From Thiotrichales bacterium (lineage in GTDB: Bacteria > Pseudomonadota > Gammaproteobacteria > JAABTG01): a stretch of DNA of 64,000 nucleotides. The DNA lies in NCBI GenBank assembly GCA_011389995.1, contig JAABTG010000001.1, forward strand, positions 28,064 to 92,063. Reading direction: 5' to 3'. Position numbers and translations under genes: made by a program. Below, piece after piece: positions 28,683 through 37,779 of this stretch (positions within the stretch are counted from its first letter, which is position 1; each line of letters opens with the position of its first letter). The notes under the pieces are model-generated. The model ran no database searches. It saw nothing but the letters and a program-made list of their open reading frames with translations, and was not told the DNA's origin.

Positions 28683-29453
28683 ATGAGGGCCATTCTCCCA
28701 TCACTATCGGACGTCGGCCCTCTGCTCGGCACCACCCTGTTGGTCCTGGCCCTGACGGGCTGCGCCGGTTCGCCGAAGGTCGGGGACCCTAGGGACCCGT
28801 GGGAAGGATTCAATCGCTCGGTACACGCCTTCAACACCGACTTCGACCGCGGCATCGGCAAGCCCCTGGCCGAGACCTATCAGCTCATCACCCCCGAGCC
28901 GGTGGACACGGCGGTCACCAATTTCTTCAACAACATCGGCGACCTGATGGTGTTGATCAACAATCTCCTGCAAGGCAAGCCTGCAGACGCCGCCTCGGAT
29001 GGCGGACGGGTGCTGGTGAACTCCACATTCGGCATCCTCGGCTTCATCGACGTGGCCACCAGCATGGGGCTCGAGGCCCACAACGAGGACTTCGGCCAGA
29101 CCTTCGGTGTCTGGGGCATAGAATCGGGGCCTTATGTCGTGCTGCCCTTCCTCGGCCCTAACACGGTCAGGGATGCCGCAGGCTGGTACGTCGGTTTTGA
29201 GGTGGACGATTACTGGGAATTCGACAACGCTGACACCCGCAGGGCGCTTCTCGCCCTGGAACTCGTGGACATGCGGGCCGACCTGATGCGCACCACCAAC
29301 ATCGTGGAGACGGCATCCCTGGACCAGTATGCCTTCATCCGGGACGCCTACCTGCAACGGCGCCAGTACCTCATCTACGACGGCGATCCGCCTGAGGAAG
29401 AGGGTTACGACTTCGGCGACGAGGCCCCCGGCGCGGCGCCCACCGTCCCCTGA
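28683..29453 (+). CDS. mlaA: MlaA/VacJ phospholipid-transport lipoprotein
   Basis: 256 residues. A lipoprotein signal with lipobox LTGC near residue 22 is followed by the MlaA domain: DPWEGFNRSVHAFN, PLAETYQLITPEPV, FGILGFIDVATSMGLE, DFGQTFGVWGIESGPYVVLPFLGP. MlaA sits in the outer membrane and removes surface-exposed phospholipids, passing them to MlaC. The mlaFEDCB genes are not in this window. The tail after about 235 is acidic and low in complexity. Confidence 0.93.
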   Translation: MRAILPSLSDVGPLLGTTLLVLALTGCAGSPKVGDPRDPWEGFNRSVHAFNTDFDRGIGKPLAETYQLITPEPVDTAVTNFFNNIGDLMVLINNLLQGKPADAASDGGRVLVNSTFGILGFIDVATSMGLEAHNEDFGQTFGVWGIESGPYVVLPFLGPNTVRDAAGWYVGFEVDDYWEFDNADTRRALLALELVDMRADLMRTTNIVETASLDQYAFIRDAYLQRRQYLIYDGDPPEEEGYDFGDEAPGAAPTVP

Positions 29454-29510
29454 GGCAAGCGCGGGTCACCAGCGGCCTGAGGGTCCGCCGTCGGTCACTG
29501 GCGCCGGGGC

Positions 29511-30296
29511 CTATCCCAGGCGTTCCTTGGCCCGCCGCCAGTAGTCCTCGAGGGCAGCCCCGTCGAGCCCTTCGAGGCCGCCCCCCTCCCGCGCCATGGT
29601 CTCCATGGCCCGGAAGCGGGTCTCGAAGCGTCGGTTGGCCCCCCTTAGGGCCGATTCGGGTTCCACTTCGAGATGGCGGGCCAGATTGACCACCGTGAAC
29701 AGCACGTCGCCCAGTTCCCGGGCCACGGCGTCGCCGCCCTCCCCGACCGCCGCCTGCAGTTCATGGAGTTCCTCTTCGAGCTTCGCCAGCACTCCCTCCC
29801 GATCGGGCCAATCGAAACCGCTGCGGGCGGCCCGCCGCTGCAGCTTGGCGGCCCGCGGCAACGCCGGCAATGCCGTGCTCACGCCCTCCATCAGGCTGCT
29901 TTGGGCGCCGTAACGGCGGTCCCTTTCCGCGGCCTTGTGGGCCTCCCAGGCCTCGGTTTGATGGGCCGCGGAGGTCACCGTGGCGTCGCTGAATACATGG
30001 GGGTGGCGACGCACCATCTTCTGGCAGATGGCCGCCACCACATCGTCGAAATCGAACTCGCCCGCCTCCTCGGCCATGCGGGCATGGAACACCACCTGAA
30101 ACAGGAGGTCGCCCAATTCGTCCCGCAGGGCAGCCATATCGTGGTGCTCGATGGCCTCCGCCACCTCGTAGGCCTCTTCGATGGTGTAGGGGGCGATGGT
30201 GGAGAAATTCTGTTCACGGTCCCACGGGCAGCCCCCCTGGGGGGCCCTCAGCGCCGCCATGATATCCAGCAGTCGCCGGGTGTCTCCCTTGTCCAC
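29511..30296 (-). CDS. mazG: Nucleoside triphosphate pyrophosphohydrolase MazG
   Basis: 261 residues with two MazG repeats. The first has CPWDREQNFSTIAPYTIEEAYEVAEAIE and LRDELGDLLFQVVFHARMAEE (EExxE/ExxD metal site). The second has KLEEELHELQAAV and RELGDVLFTVVNLARHLEVEPE. It hydrolyses NTPs to NMPs and, in E. coli, limits ppGpp-related toxicity. It starts four bases after the stop of an upstream small gene, so the two are probably co-transcribed. Confidence 0.94.
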   Translation of the reverse strand: MDKGDTRRLLDIMAALRAPQGGCPWDREQNFSTIAPYTIEEAYEVAEAIEHHDMAALRDELGDLLFQVVFHARMAEEAGEFDFDDVVAAICQKMVRRHPHVFSDATVTSAAHQTEAWEAHKAAERDRRYGAQSSLMEGVSTALPALPRAAKLQRRAARSGFDWPDREGVLAKLEEELHELQAAVGEGGDAVARELGDVLFTVVNLARHLEVEPESALRGANRRFETRFRAMETMAREGGGLEGLDGAALEDYWRRAKERLG

Positions 30297-30300
30297 CGGC

Positions 30301-30651
30301 CTACATCAACCTGTTGGGTGTTTCATCGGTGAGCCTCATCACCCGCTGGACGATGGCCACCGCGTCGTCCGTGAATCTCTCGATATCCCGCCACCCGGGG
30401 TCGGGCCCGAGAACCTTTTCGCCGCCATCCGCTCTCACCGTGATGACCGTGGCCCTGGCGTCGTCATCCGTGACCACCTCTTCCGAAATGACGTAGAGTA
30501 CCGGGTCATCTTCGCCCTCCGGAACGAGGGCGAGTATGAAGAAATAGTTGTTTTCGTCGGGACTCTCGATGTCTCCCAGGACGACCGCCTGAAAGTTGCC
30601 GATGTGATAACGCCGTTTGGGAACGGCGGTATTTATCTGTGGTCTTTCCAT
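30301..30651 (-). CDS. Uncharacterised 116-residue protein upstream of mazG
   Basis: Starts MERPQINTAVPKRRYHIGNFQAVVLGDIES, with a GGGGAGA site just upstream of the ATG. I do not recognise the family. It is soluble, has no signal or membrane segment, and alternates beta-rich stretches (YHIGNFQAVVLGDI, YFFILALV, LYVISEEVV, ATVITVRA) with a helical C-terminus (FTDDAVAIVQRVMRLTDE), suggesting a small alpha/beta domain. It is encoded four bases before mazG and divergent from slt. The frame stays open 31 codons further upstream, but that part lacks a ribosome site. Confidence 0.65.
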   Translation of the reverse strand: MERPQINTAVPKRRYHIGNFQAVVLGDIESPDENNYFFILALVPEGEDDPVLYVISEEVVTDDDARATVITVRADGGEKVLGPDPGWRDIERFTDDAVAIVQRVMRLTDETPNRLM

Positions 30652-30771
30652 TGTTCTCCCCAAGGTTGTGGCATCGGTGGGGCAGGATGGGGACCGTGCC
30701 GGCCACGGTGGTTTCAAAGCAAAAACGCGTCGAGGATAATTCATCGCCCCGGGGTCTTCGACCCCTGACTA

Positions 30772-32748
30772 ATGATGATAACCGGCATGTGGAAATCAGG
30801 ACGATACGACTTTCCGACTCGCGCAGTAATGGCCACCGTGGTGCTCATCGCCCTCCTCCCCGGTGTCGTCCGGGGAAGCTGGGCGGCCACCGATGAGGCG
30901 GGGTTGCGGCAGGCCTTCGAGGCGGTGGAAGCCCGGGTGAAAAGGGGCCTGGCCTCCACCCGGGAGGTGGAGGCGCTGGCGGATTACCCCCTCTATCCCT
31001 ACCTGGTATACGAAGGACTGACACGCGGCCTGGGTCTCGCGGATGCGCCCGCAATCGCCGCCTTCCTGTCCGACTACGCCGATACGCCCCTGGCCACCAG
31101 ACTGCGCTCCCGGTGGCTGAGATGGCTCTATGGGCATGGTGCCTGGGAGACCTTTCTGGAGTTCTTCCAGCCCACGGGGTACACCGCCATGACCTGCCGC
31201 CATCTCCATGCCCTCGCGGCGGCCGGTCACGAAGACGCGGCCCTGGCCCGGGCCCCCGAGGTATGGCTGGCCGGCCAGTCCCAGCCGGATGAATGCGACC
31301 CGGTCTTCGACCTGATGGAGCGCCGGGGGCAGCTGACGCCGGAACGGGTATGGGAACGCATCGGGCTCGCCATGGCGGCCGGGCGACCCAGTCTCGCCAG
31401 CTACCTCAAGGGCTTCCTGCCGCGGGCGGATCAGGCCGGGGTGGAACTGTGGATCACGGTGCGGCGGCGTCCGGAGACCATCCTGGAGGGCCATCATTTT
31501 CGCGGCGACGAAGGTCGGGCCCGCGACATCGTGGTCTATGGCATCGGTCGTTGGGCCCGCCGCTCCCCGTTGCGGGCGGCACGGGCGTGGTTACAGGTCC
31601 GCGACCGCCATGGGTTTTCCGCGGCTGAACGCTCCGCCGTGGCGAGGACCCTGGGGCTGTATCTCTACCGCCGGCATCCCTACGAGGCCCTGGATTGGCT
31701 GGCGCGGGTACTGAGCGATGAGGCGGATGAACAGGTGCAGCGGGCCCGCATCATGGGCCACGCCAAGGTAGGCGACTGGCAAGGGGTCCTCGGATGGCTG
31801 GGTGAGGGCAGCGATGCCGACGAAGAGGACAGCGGCCGCTGGCGCTATTGGCGCGCGCGCGCCCTCGAGGCCACGGGCGAGGACGAGGACAGCCGCGGCC
31901 TCTATGGCGAGGTCGCCCGGCTGCGCAGCTTCTATGGTTTTCTGGCCGCGGATCGCCTGGACGTGCCCTACCAGCTCAACCATCGCACCATGGAACCCGC
32001 GCCGGAGGTCGCCGCCCGTGTGCGCGACCTGCCGGCCCTGACGCGCATCCGCGAGCTCTATGCCCTGGGCCGGGATCTGGACGCCCGGCGGGAATGGCAT
32101 CATCTGCGGAGCCGTCTCGAGCGGGAGGAACTGGAGGCCCTGGCGGCGGTGGCCCATGAGCAGGGACAACATTTCCATGCCATCCTGGCCCTCGGCCGCA
32201 GCGAGTCGTGGGACTATCTGGACATCCGTTTTCCCCTGCCCCACCGCGATGTCGTGATGGCCAGGGCGAAGGCCCAGGATCTGGACCCCGCCTGGGTCTT
32301 TGCGGTGGCACGCCAGGAGAGTGCCTTTGCCCCCGAGGCCCGTTCCCCCAAGGGAGCCCTCGGTCTCATGCAACTGCTGCCCAGCACCGCCGAGGGCATG
32401 GCCAGGCGCCTCAAGGCCCGGGCGATGAGCCGTGACCTGTTCGACGTGGACAATAACATCGCCCTGGGAACGGCCTACCTGCGCGGCCTCATGGAACGCT
32501 TCGACGGCCATGCCGTGCTGGCCACGGCGGCCTACAACGCGGGCCCCCGCCGGGTGCGCTCGTGGCTGCCGGATGAGGGTCCCCTGGCGGCAGACATCTG
32601 GGTGGAGGACATGCCCTTCGCCGAGACCCGAAAATACGTCAAGCGGGTCTTCAGCTACACGGCTATCTATCAATCCTTCCTGGGCGAATCCCCCACCCGG
32701 TTGAGTACGCGCATGCCGGCGGTGGCCCCTGGGGGGTCCGCGGGCTGA
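30772..32748 (+). CDS. slt: Soluble lytic murein transglycosylase (Slt70-like)
   Basis: 658 residues. A signal peptide (cleavage probably near SWAATDE) is followed by a long alpha-superhelical U/L domain (about 45-480) and a C-terminal SLT domain with catalytic Glu in ARQESAFAPEA, then GALGLMQLLPSTA and TAAYNAGPRRVRSW. It cleaves peptidoglycan, releasing 1,6-anhydromuropeptides. A small perfect hairpin (GGGGTC/GACCCC, 30751-30765) ends seven bases before the first ATG. No clear ribosome site is seen, so the start could be the ATG at 30775 or 30787. Confidence 0.92.
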   Translation: MMITGMWKSGRYDFPTRAVMATVVLIALLPGVVRGSWAATDEAGLRQAFEAVEARVKRGLASTREVEALADYPLYPYLVYEGLTRGLGLADAPAIAAFLSDYADTPLATRLRSRWLRWLYGHGAWETFLEFFQPTGYTAMTCRHLHALAAAGHEDAALARAPEVWLAGQSQPDECDPVFDLMERRGQLTPERVWERIGLAMAAGRPSLASYLKGFLPRADQAGVELWITVRRRPETILEGHHFRGDEGRARDIVVYGIGRWARRSPLRAARAWLQVRDRHGFSAAERSAVARTLGLYLYRRHPYEALDWLARVLSDEADEQVQRARIMGHAKVGDWQGVLGWLGEGSDADEEDSGRWRYWRARALEATGEDEDSRGLYGEVARLRSFYGFLAADRLDVPYQLNHRTMEPAPEVAARVRDLPALTRIRELYALGRDLDARREWHHLRSRLEREELEALAAVAHEQGQHFHAILALGRSESWDYLDIRFPLPHRDVVMARAKAQDLDPAWVFAVARQESAFAPEARSPKGALGLMQLLPSTAEGMARRLKARAMSRDLFDVDNNIALGTAYLRGLMERFDGHAVLATAAYNAGPRRVRSWLPDEGPLAADIWVEDMPFAETRKYVKRVFSYTAIYQSFLGESPTRLSTRMPAVAPGGSAG

Positions 32749-32776
32749 TGGCCGTCGCCTGCAGGGAAACGCCCCG

Positions 32777-35188
32777 TCAGCCGAACACCAGGGCCGCGAC
32801 ATCCCGGTAATGGGCCGCGAAATTTACCGTCAGCCCGGCTTTAAGATAGTCCGGTAACTCATTGTAATCGCTTTCATTTGCCTTCGGCAGGATGAGTTGT
32901 TTGATGCCGGAGCGGCGGGCCGCGATGACCTTTTCCCGGATCCCCCCCACGGGCAGCACCTTGCCCGTAAGGGTGACCTCCCCGGTCATGGCCATGGAGC
33001 GTCGCGGACGCCGGCCGAGGGCCAGGGACAGCAGGGCGCTCGCCATGGTGATGCCGGCGCTGGGCCCATCCTTGGGGGTGGCGCCTTCGGGCACGTGGAG
33101 GTGAATGAAGGCATCATCGAAGAAGGTCTGTTTACCACCGAATCCCTCGAGATGTGATGCCACGTAGCTGTAGGCGATCTCGGCCGATTCCCGCATCACG
33201 TCCCCCAGCTGGCCGGTGAGCTTGAAGGCGCGGTTCTTGGAGTGCACCCGGGCCGCCTCTATGTTGAGGGTGGCGCCCCCCATGGGGGTCCAGGCCAACC
33301 CGGTGATGACCCCGACACCGTACATGGCCTCCTCCTTCTGGAACACCGGCTGGCCCAGGTAATCGGTGATGTCCCGCTCGCTCACGCTGGTGGCCTTCGC
33401 CTTGGCCTTGCCCCGGCTGTCCACCAGTCTCACCACCGCCTTGCGCACGATGCGCCCCAACTGTTTCTCCAGTCCGCGCACCCCCGCCTCACGGGCGTAG
33501 CCCTCGATGACCCGCCGTATGGCCGCGTCGGTTATCTTCAGCTGGGAACGCTTGAGGCCCACCCGCTCGAGCTGACGCGGCCACAGATGATGCTTGGCGA
33601 TATCGAGCTTTTCGGCCGTGATGTAGCCCGACAGGCGGATGGTCTCCATACGGTCCAGCAGGGCCTTGGGAATGGTGTCCAGCTGATTGGCGGTACAGAT
33701 GAACAGTACCTTGGAAAGGTCGTAGCGCACGTCCAGGTAATGGTCGAGGAAGTTGTCGTTCTGCTCCGGATCCAGCACCTCCAGCAGGGCGGATGCCGGG
33801 TCGCCCTGGAAGGACGCGCCGATCTTGTCGACCTCGTCCAGCATGATCACCGGGTTGCTGGTCTGGGTCTCCTTCAGGGACTGCACGACCTTTCCGGGCA
33901 TGGCGCCGATGTAGGTGCGCCGGTGGCCCTTGATCTCTGCCTCGTCGCGCATGCCGCCCACGGAGAAGCGATAGAACTTGCGGCCCAGGGCATCGGCGAT
34001 GGAATGCCCGATGGAGGTCTTGCCCACCCCCGGTGGCCCCACCAGCAGCAGGATGGAGCCCGCCACCGTGCCCTTCAGCACCCCCACCGCGAGAAACTCG
34101 ATGATGCGATCCTTCACGTCGCCGAGACCGTCGTGGTCGCGGTCCAGGATCCCGCGGGCCCGTTTGAGATCCACGCGATCCTTGGTATAGACGCCCCACG
34201 GCAGACTGGTCAGGCTGTCCAGGTAGTTGCGGGTCACGCCATACTCCGGCGAACCGGCCTCCAGCACGGACAGCTTGTTCATCTCCTCCGCGATCCGTTC
34301 CTCCACCGGCTGGGGCACTTCCAGGCCCTCGAGGCGCTCGCGGAAACGGTCGAGCTCGGCCGTCTTGTCATCCTTGGCTATGCCGAGTTCCTGCTGGATG
34401 GCCTTGAGCTGTTCGCGCAGGAAGAATTCACGCTGCTGGCGGGAAACCTTCTCTTCCACCTGCTCGCGGATCTCCGTCTGTACCCGCGCCACCTCCACCT
34501 CTTTCTTCAGGAGCTGGAGGACCTTCTCCATGCGCCGGCGCAGATTGGTTGTCTCCAGCACGTCCTGCAGTTCGTCCCGGGAGGCGGTGGTCAGGGTGGC
34601 CGCGAAGTCCGTCAGGGGCGACGAGTCGGTGGGCCTGAAGCGGTTCAGGAAGAACTTCAGCTCCTCGCTGTAGAGGGGATTGAGGGGCAACAGTTCCTTG
34701 ATGGTGTTGATGATGGCCATGCCGTAGGCCCGCATCTCGTCCTTGCTCGCACGCTCATCGTCATCGAGATACTCCACCCGGGCCGCGTAGGGGGGCTCCC
34801 GGGACAACCATTCGATGATGCGGTAGCGCTTGATGCCTTCCGCCACGAACTGCAACTGGCCACCATGCTGCATGGGTTCATGGACGCGTACCGCGGTGCC
34901 GACCTCGGCGAAGTCGTCGGGGTCGTGATGTTTGTTCTCGTTGCGATCCCCCATCACCAGCCCCGCGAGATGGTGTGCCGTGTCACCCACCCGGCGCATG
35001 CTGTCGAGCCAGGGCTCGGCATCGAGGACGATGGGCAGGGTCTGGGGGGGGAAAAAGGGACGATCCGACAGGGGCAGGATGATCAGGGTATCGGGAAGTA
35101 CCTCGGTGGCCACCGCCAACTCCGATCGGGATGGCGGGCGCTGGGCGGATTCCTCTTCTTCCGAGATAACTTCGACGTCGTCATTCAT
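32777..35188 (-). CDS. ATP-dependent Lon-family protease (AsrA/second-Lon type)
   Basis: 803 residues. The N-terminal LON domain begins at about residue 30 with LIILPLSDRPFFPPQTLPIVLD. The AAA+ module has Walker A GPPGVGKTS, and the protease domain has catalytic Ser710 (DGPSAG) and Lys753, 43 residues apart as in E. coli Lon. PFFPPQ and YGMAIINTIKELLPLNP recall the second Lon of Pseudomonas (AsrA), not housekeeping Lon, and the gene is not next to clpX/hupB. The ATG at 35188 follows AGGAA by seven bases; the frame extends 57 codons further without coding character. Confidence 0.88.
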   Translation of the reverse strand: MNDDVEVISEEEESAQRPPSRSELAVATEVLPDTLIILPLSDRPFFPPQTLPIVLDAEPWLDSMRRVGDTAHHLAGLVMGDRNENKHHDPDDFAEVGTAVRVHEPMQHGGQLQFVAEGIKRYRIIEWLSREPPYAARVEYLDDDERASKDEMRAYGMAIINTIKELLPLNPLYSEELKFFLNRFRPTDSSPLTDFAATLTTASRDELQDVLETTNLRRRMEKVLQLLKKEVEVARVQTEIREQVEEKVSRQQREFFLREQLKAIQQELGIAKDDKTAELDRFRERLEGLEVPQPVEERIAEEMNKLSVLEAGSPEYGVTRNYLDSLTSLPWGVYTKDRVDLKRARGILDRDHDGLGDVKDRIIEFLAVGVLKGTVAGSILLLVGPPGVGKTSIGHSIADALGRKFYRFSVGGMRDEAEIKGHRRTYIGAMPGKVVQSLKETQTSNPVIMLDEVDKIGASFQGDPASALLEVLDPEQNDNFLDHYLDVRYDLSKVLFICTANQLDTIPKALLDRMETIRLSGYITAEKLDIAKHHLWPRQLERVGLKRSQLKITDAAIRRVIEGYAREAGVRGLEKQLGRIVRKAVVRLVDSRGKAKAKATSVSERDITDYLGQPVFQKEEAMYGVGVITGLAWTPMGGATLNIEAARVHSKNRAFKLTGQLGDVMRESAEIAYSYVASHLEGFGGKQTFFDDAFIHLHVPEGATPKDGPSAGITMASALLSLALGRRPRRSMAMTGEVTLTGKVLPVGGIREKVIAARRSGIKQLILPKANESDYNELPDYLKAGLTVNFAAHYRDVAALVFG

Positions 35189-35566
35189 GAATGGATTCCT
35201 GATGTCTTGGTTTGTGAGAGGACCCGAGGCGTACCGTGCCGTCTTCCCGAGGCGCCCCCATGAGAGCGGGCCGACGTCCTTGATATGAGGGTGGACGTGG
35301 TGAATGCAATGGCCGTCGCCTCTTCGGTAACGCCACACAGACAAGCCTACGAGGACCACGGCGCGTGCCGGCGCGCGACCACAATTCCACTGGTTTATCA
35401 GTGATTACTTGACCGATTGGGCCGATCCTTATAGCCTCTTGAAGACAAATCCACCTAACCCCAATCCACAATCCCGGCCGGCCCGGGGATCAAGTTGTTC
35501 CTGAGATCTTCCTCATTCAGGGATATCCACCATCCCCGTCGCGCCGGGCCGATCAGGAGTGAAATC
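35189..35566 (+). promoter_or_regulatory. lon-trx divergent spacer with a candidate sigma-32-like promoter
   Basis: 378 bases between divergent lon and the thioredoxin-like gene, with no gene seen. CTTGAA (35438-35443) and CCCCAAT (35459-35465) are 15 bases apart, close to the heat-shock consensus CTTGAA..CCCCAT, and face the thioredoxin-like gene; the leader would be about 95 bases. A TTGACC/TATAGC pair (35409-35435) with a short 15-base spacer is a weaker sigma-70 alternative. No convincing promoter for lon was recognised. Confidence 0.4.
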
Positions 35567-35944
35567 GTGGCGACTGTTGCACTTACAGAAGAGAATTTCA
35601 GGGACACCATCGATAACAATGGCATCGTACTGGTAGATTTCTGGGCATCGTGGTGCGGTCCCTGCAAGATGTTCGAGCCCATCTTCGAAGAGGCCTCGGA
35701 CAAGTATACCGATGTGGTCTTCGGCAAGGTCAATACCGAAGAGCAGCAGCAACTGGCGGCCATGTTCCAGGTGCGTTCCATCCCCACCCTGATGATTTTC
35801 CGGGACCAGATCGTCATCTTCTCCCAGCCTGGCATGCTGCCGGCGGCGGCCCTGGATGAGGTCATCCAGAAGGCCAAGGAGCTGGACATGGACCAGGTGC
35901 GCGAGGAGATCGCGAAGCAACAGGCCGCCGGTAACGACGCCTGA
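35567..35944 (+). CDS. Thioredoxin-like protein
   Basis: 125 residues. Active site DFWASWCGPCKMFEP and cis-Pro in VRSIPTLMIF. The C-terminus carries an extra charged helix (ELDMDQVREEIAKQQAAG) beyond the 108 residues of TrxA. The GTG start at 35567 is supported by AGGAG seven bases upstream; the frame extends 24 codons upstream without coding character. It is a general protein disulfide reductase in the cytoplasm, possibly stress-induced given the upstream heat-shock-like promoter and the divergent Lon-type protease. Confidence 0.88.
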   Translation: MATVALTEENFRDTIDNNGIVLVDFWASWCGPCKMFEPIFEEASDKYTDVVFGKVNTEEQQQLAAMFQVRSIPTLMIFRDQIVIFSQPGMLPAAALDEVIQKAKELDMDQVREEIAKQQAAGNDA

Positions 35945-36055
35945 GTACTGGCCTGAGGACCGGCTTCATCGGGGCACCGGCCCGGGCGATTTAGACGCCC
36001 CTCCGCCCCCCGTACCTTCACCACGGCGGCCGCCCGCGCCGCGGTTTCCCCACCC

Positions 36056-36604
36056 ATGACAGACGTACCACATAGGCCCTTCGAGGGCCGCGTCATACGT
36101 GTCGACCGTGAATCGCTCACGGGACCCGACGGGCGCCCCATTCCCACGGAAGTGGTGCGTCATCCCGGTGGGGCCGTGGCCCTGCCCCTGGACGATGAAG
36201 GTCGGGTGCTCATGCTGCGGCAGTATCGCCCCTGTATAGAGGCATGGCTGTGGGAGCTGCCGGCCGGCAAGATAGACCCCGGCGAGGCCCCCGAGGACAC
36301 CGCGCGCCGGGAGTTGGCGGAGGAAGCGGGCCTGACGGCACGGACATGGCGCAAACTGGGGGAGGTGGTCACGGCCCCCGGCTTTTGCGATGAAGTCCTG
36401 CATCTTTATCTGGCCCGCGGCCTGGTGCCGGTAGCGGCCGCCCCCGAGGAAGACGAATACATCGAACCCCATTGGATGGCCCTCGACGAGGCCCTGGCCC
36501 TTGCCGATGGCGGGGCGATCCGGGATGCCAAGACCCTGGTGGCCCTGTATCGGTGCCGGGACCTCGGGCGTTCCCGGGGCGGGGGCTTTGAAGGGCGTGT
36601 TTAA
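36056..36604 (+). CDS. Nudix hydrolase (ADP-ribose pyrophosphatase-like)
   Basis: 182 residues. The Nudix box is GKIDPGEAPEDTARRELAEE followed by AGL, complete with the REUxEE core. Upstream VMLRQYRPCIEAWLWELPAG is typical of the ADP-ribose pyrophosphatase (NudF) group. It overlaps the end of the convergent DUF1249 gene by four bases. In E. coli nudF and yqiB are also neighbours (same strand), which supports both calls. Confidence 0.88.
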   Translation: MTDVPHRPFEGRVIRVDRESLTGPDGRPIPTEVVRHPGGAVALPLDDEGRVLMLRQYRPCIEAWLWELPAGKIDPGEAPEDTARRELAEEAGLTARTWRKLGEVVTAPGFCDEVLHLYLARGLVPVAAAPEEDEYIEPHWMALDEALALADGGAIRDAKTLVALYRCRDLGRSRGGGFEGRV

Positions 36605-37062
36605 CGTTCCAGGGGCAGAAAGAGATGCCCCTGATGCAGGCAATAGCCCAGCCAGCGTTGCAGAAAGCGGTTGAGATCCCATTTGATCTCGAGGGCGCTG
36701 GGCTGCGGGCGGCGCCAGCAGCGATGGTGTAGATGGTGTCGCAGCCGCCCGCTGGTGGCCTCCGCCACCCGGGCGTCCCGGTAGAGGCGGATATGGAGGT
36801 TGGGCTCGTAGAGAGGCTCGCCGCCTTCGTCCGTCAGGGCGTAGGTCAACACCAGATCCGTGGTGAAGCGGTGGCGATGCTCCACATGGAGGTGCAGATC
36901 CAGCGCCCCGGCCACCGAGGACACGGCATGGTCCGGCAGACCATCGAGATCAGGCACCAGCCGCTGGAGCCGCAGATAGCTCGTTTCCTGCAGATCGAGC
37001 AGGCTGGCCAGGGTACGCGGCTGGCAGCCCGTCAGTTTGATCTTGGTGGGTGAACTCAGCAT
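36601..37062 (-). CDS. DUF1249 family protein (YqiB-like)
   Basis: 153 residues. LLDLQETSYLRLQRLVPDLDGL at the N-terminus, LHIRLYRDARVAEA in the middle and WDLNRFLQRWLGYCLHQGH at the C-terminus match E. coli YqiB (DUF1249), a cytoplasmic protein of unknown function. The gene is convergent with the Nudix gene and overlaps it by four bases, so transcription of one runs antisense into the other. Confidence 0.85.
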   Translation of the reverse strand: MLSSPTKIKLTGCQPRTLASLLDLQETSYLRLQRLVPDLDGLPDHAVSSVAGALDLHLHVEHRHRFTTDLVLTYALTDEGGEPLYEPNLHIRLYRDARVAEATSGRLRHHLHHRCWRRPQPSALEIKWDLNRFLQRWLGYCLHQGHLFLPLER

Positions 37063-37115
37063 CGGAGAAATACTAGCACAGAACCTCCCGCCTTCTTTCC
37101 ACCCTGGGAACGCCC

Positions 37116-37769
37116 ATGGAACACCCTTCTCAACTCGCTGCGCTGGCCCTGCTGTGGGTATTGTATTTCGCCCTTCATTCCCTGCTCGCCTCCCTGTGGA
37201 TGAAGCGGCGCGTGGCCGCCCGCTGGCCCCGGGCCATGCGCGTCTACAGGCTGGCTTTCAACCTCGTCGCCGTGCTGGCGCTGTTGCCGCCGCTGTGGCT
37301 GACCCTGACCTGGCCGGGTCCCTGGCTGTGGCGCTGGGAGGGTGGGGCCTTTTATGTCGCCAACGGGCTGGCGGCCGTGGCCGCCGGCCTTTTCCTGTGG
37401 TCCCTGCGTTTCTATGACGGCGCCGAGTTTCTCGGTGCCCGCCAGCTGCGGGAGGGGGCCGCAGAGGTCGAGGACCAGGAGTCCCTCAAGATATCCCCCC
37501 TCCACCGCTATGTGCGCCATCCCTGGTATACCCTGGGTCTGGTGATGCTGTGGACCCGCGACATGGATGCCGCCATGCTCCTCGCTGCGGTCATCATCAC
37601 CGCCTATTTCGTGGTGGGGTCGCGGCTGGAGGAGCGCAAACTGCAGGTCTACCACGGGCGGGCCTATAAGGAATTCATGCGCCGTGTGCCGGGCCTGGTG
37701 CCACGCCCATGGCGCCACCTGTCGCGCGAAGAGGCGGGCCGCCTCGAGGCCATGGGCCCCGACGGCTGA
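37116..37769 (+). CDS. Isoprenylcysteine-methyltransferase-like / NnrU-like membrane protein
   Basis: 217 residues with about five membrane helices. The C-terminal half has the ICMT/PEMT cofactor pattern: SPLHRYVRHPWYTLGLV, then VGSRLEERKLQVYHGRAYKEFMRRVPGLVPRP. Members of this group bind S-adenosylmethionine; the bacterial substrates are mostly unknown. It is transcribed divergently from DUF1249 and convergently with gpmI, 10 bases from the gpmI stop. Confidence 0.78.
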   Translation: MEHPSQLAALALLWVLYFALHSLLASLWMKRRVAARWPRAMRVYRLAFNLVAVLALLPPLWLTLTWPGPWLWRWEGGAFYVANGLAAVAAGLFLWSLRFYDGAEFLGARQLREGAAEVEDQESLKISPLHRYVRHPWYTLGLVMLWTRDMDAAMLLAAVIITAYFVVGSRLEERKLQVYHGRAYKEFMRRVPGLVPRPWRHLSREEAGRLEAMGPDG

Positions 37770-37779
37770 GGGCCTGGCA

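Noticed and set aside
33242..35263. 673-codon open frame on the plus strand across the lon gene
   Set aside because: Antisense shadow of a clearly real Lon protein; His/Gly/Leu-rich composition typical of the reverse complement of GC-rich coding DNA.
35189..35359. 57-codon N-terminal extension of the Lon protein
   Set aside because: No homology to Lon N-termini; the ATG at 35188 has AGGAA at correct distance.
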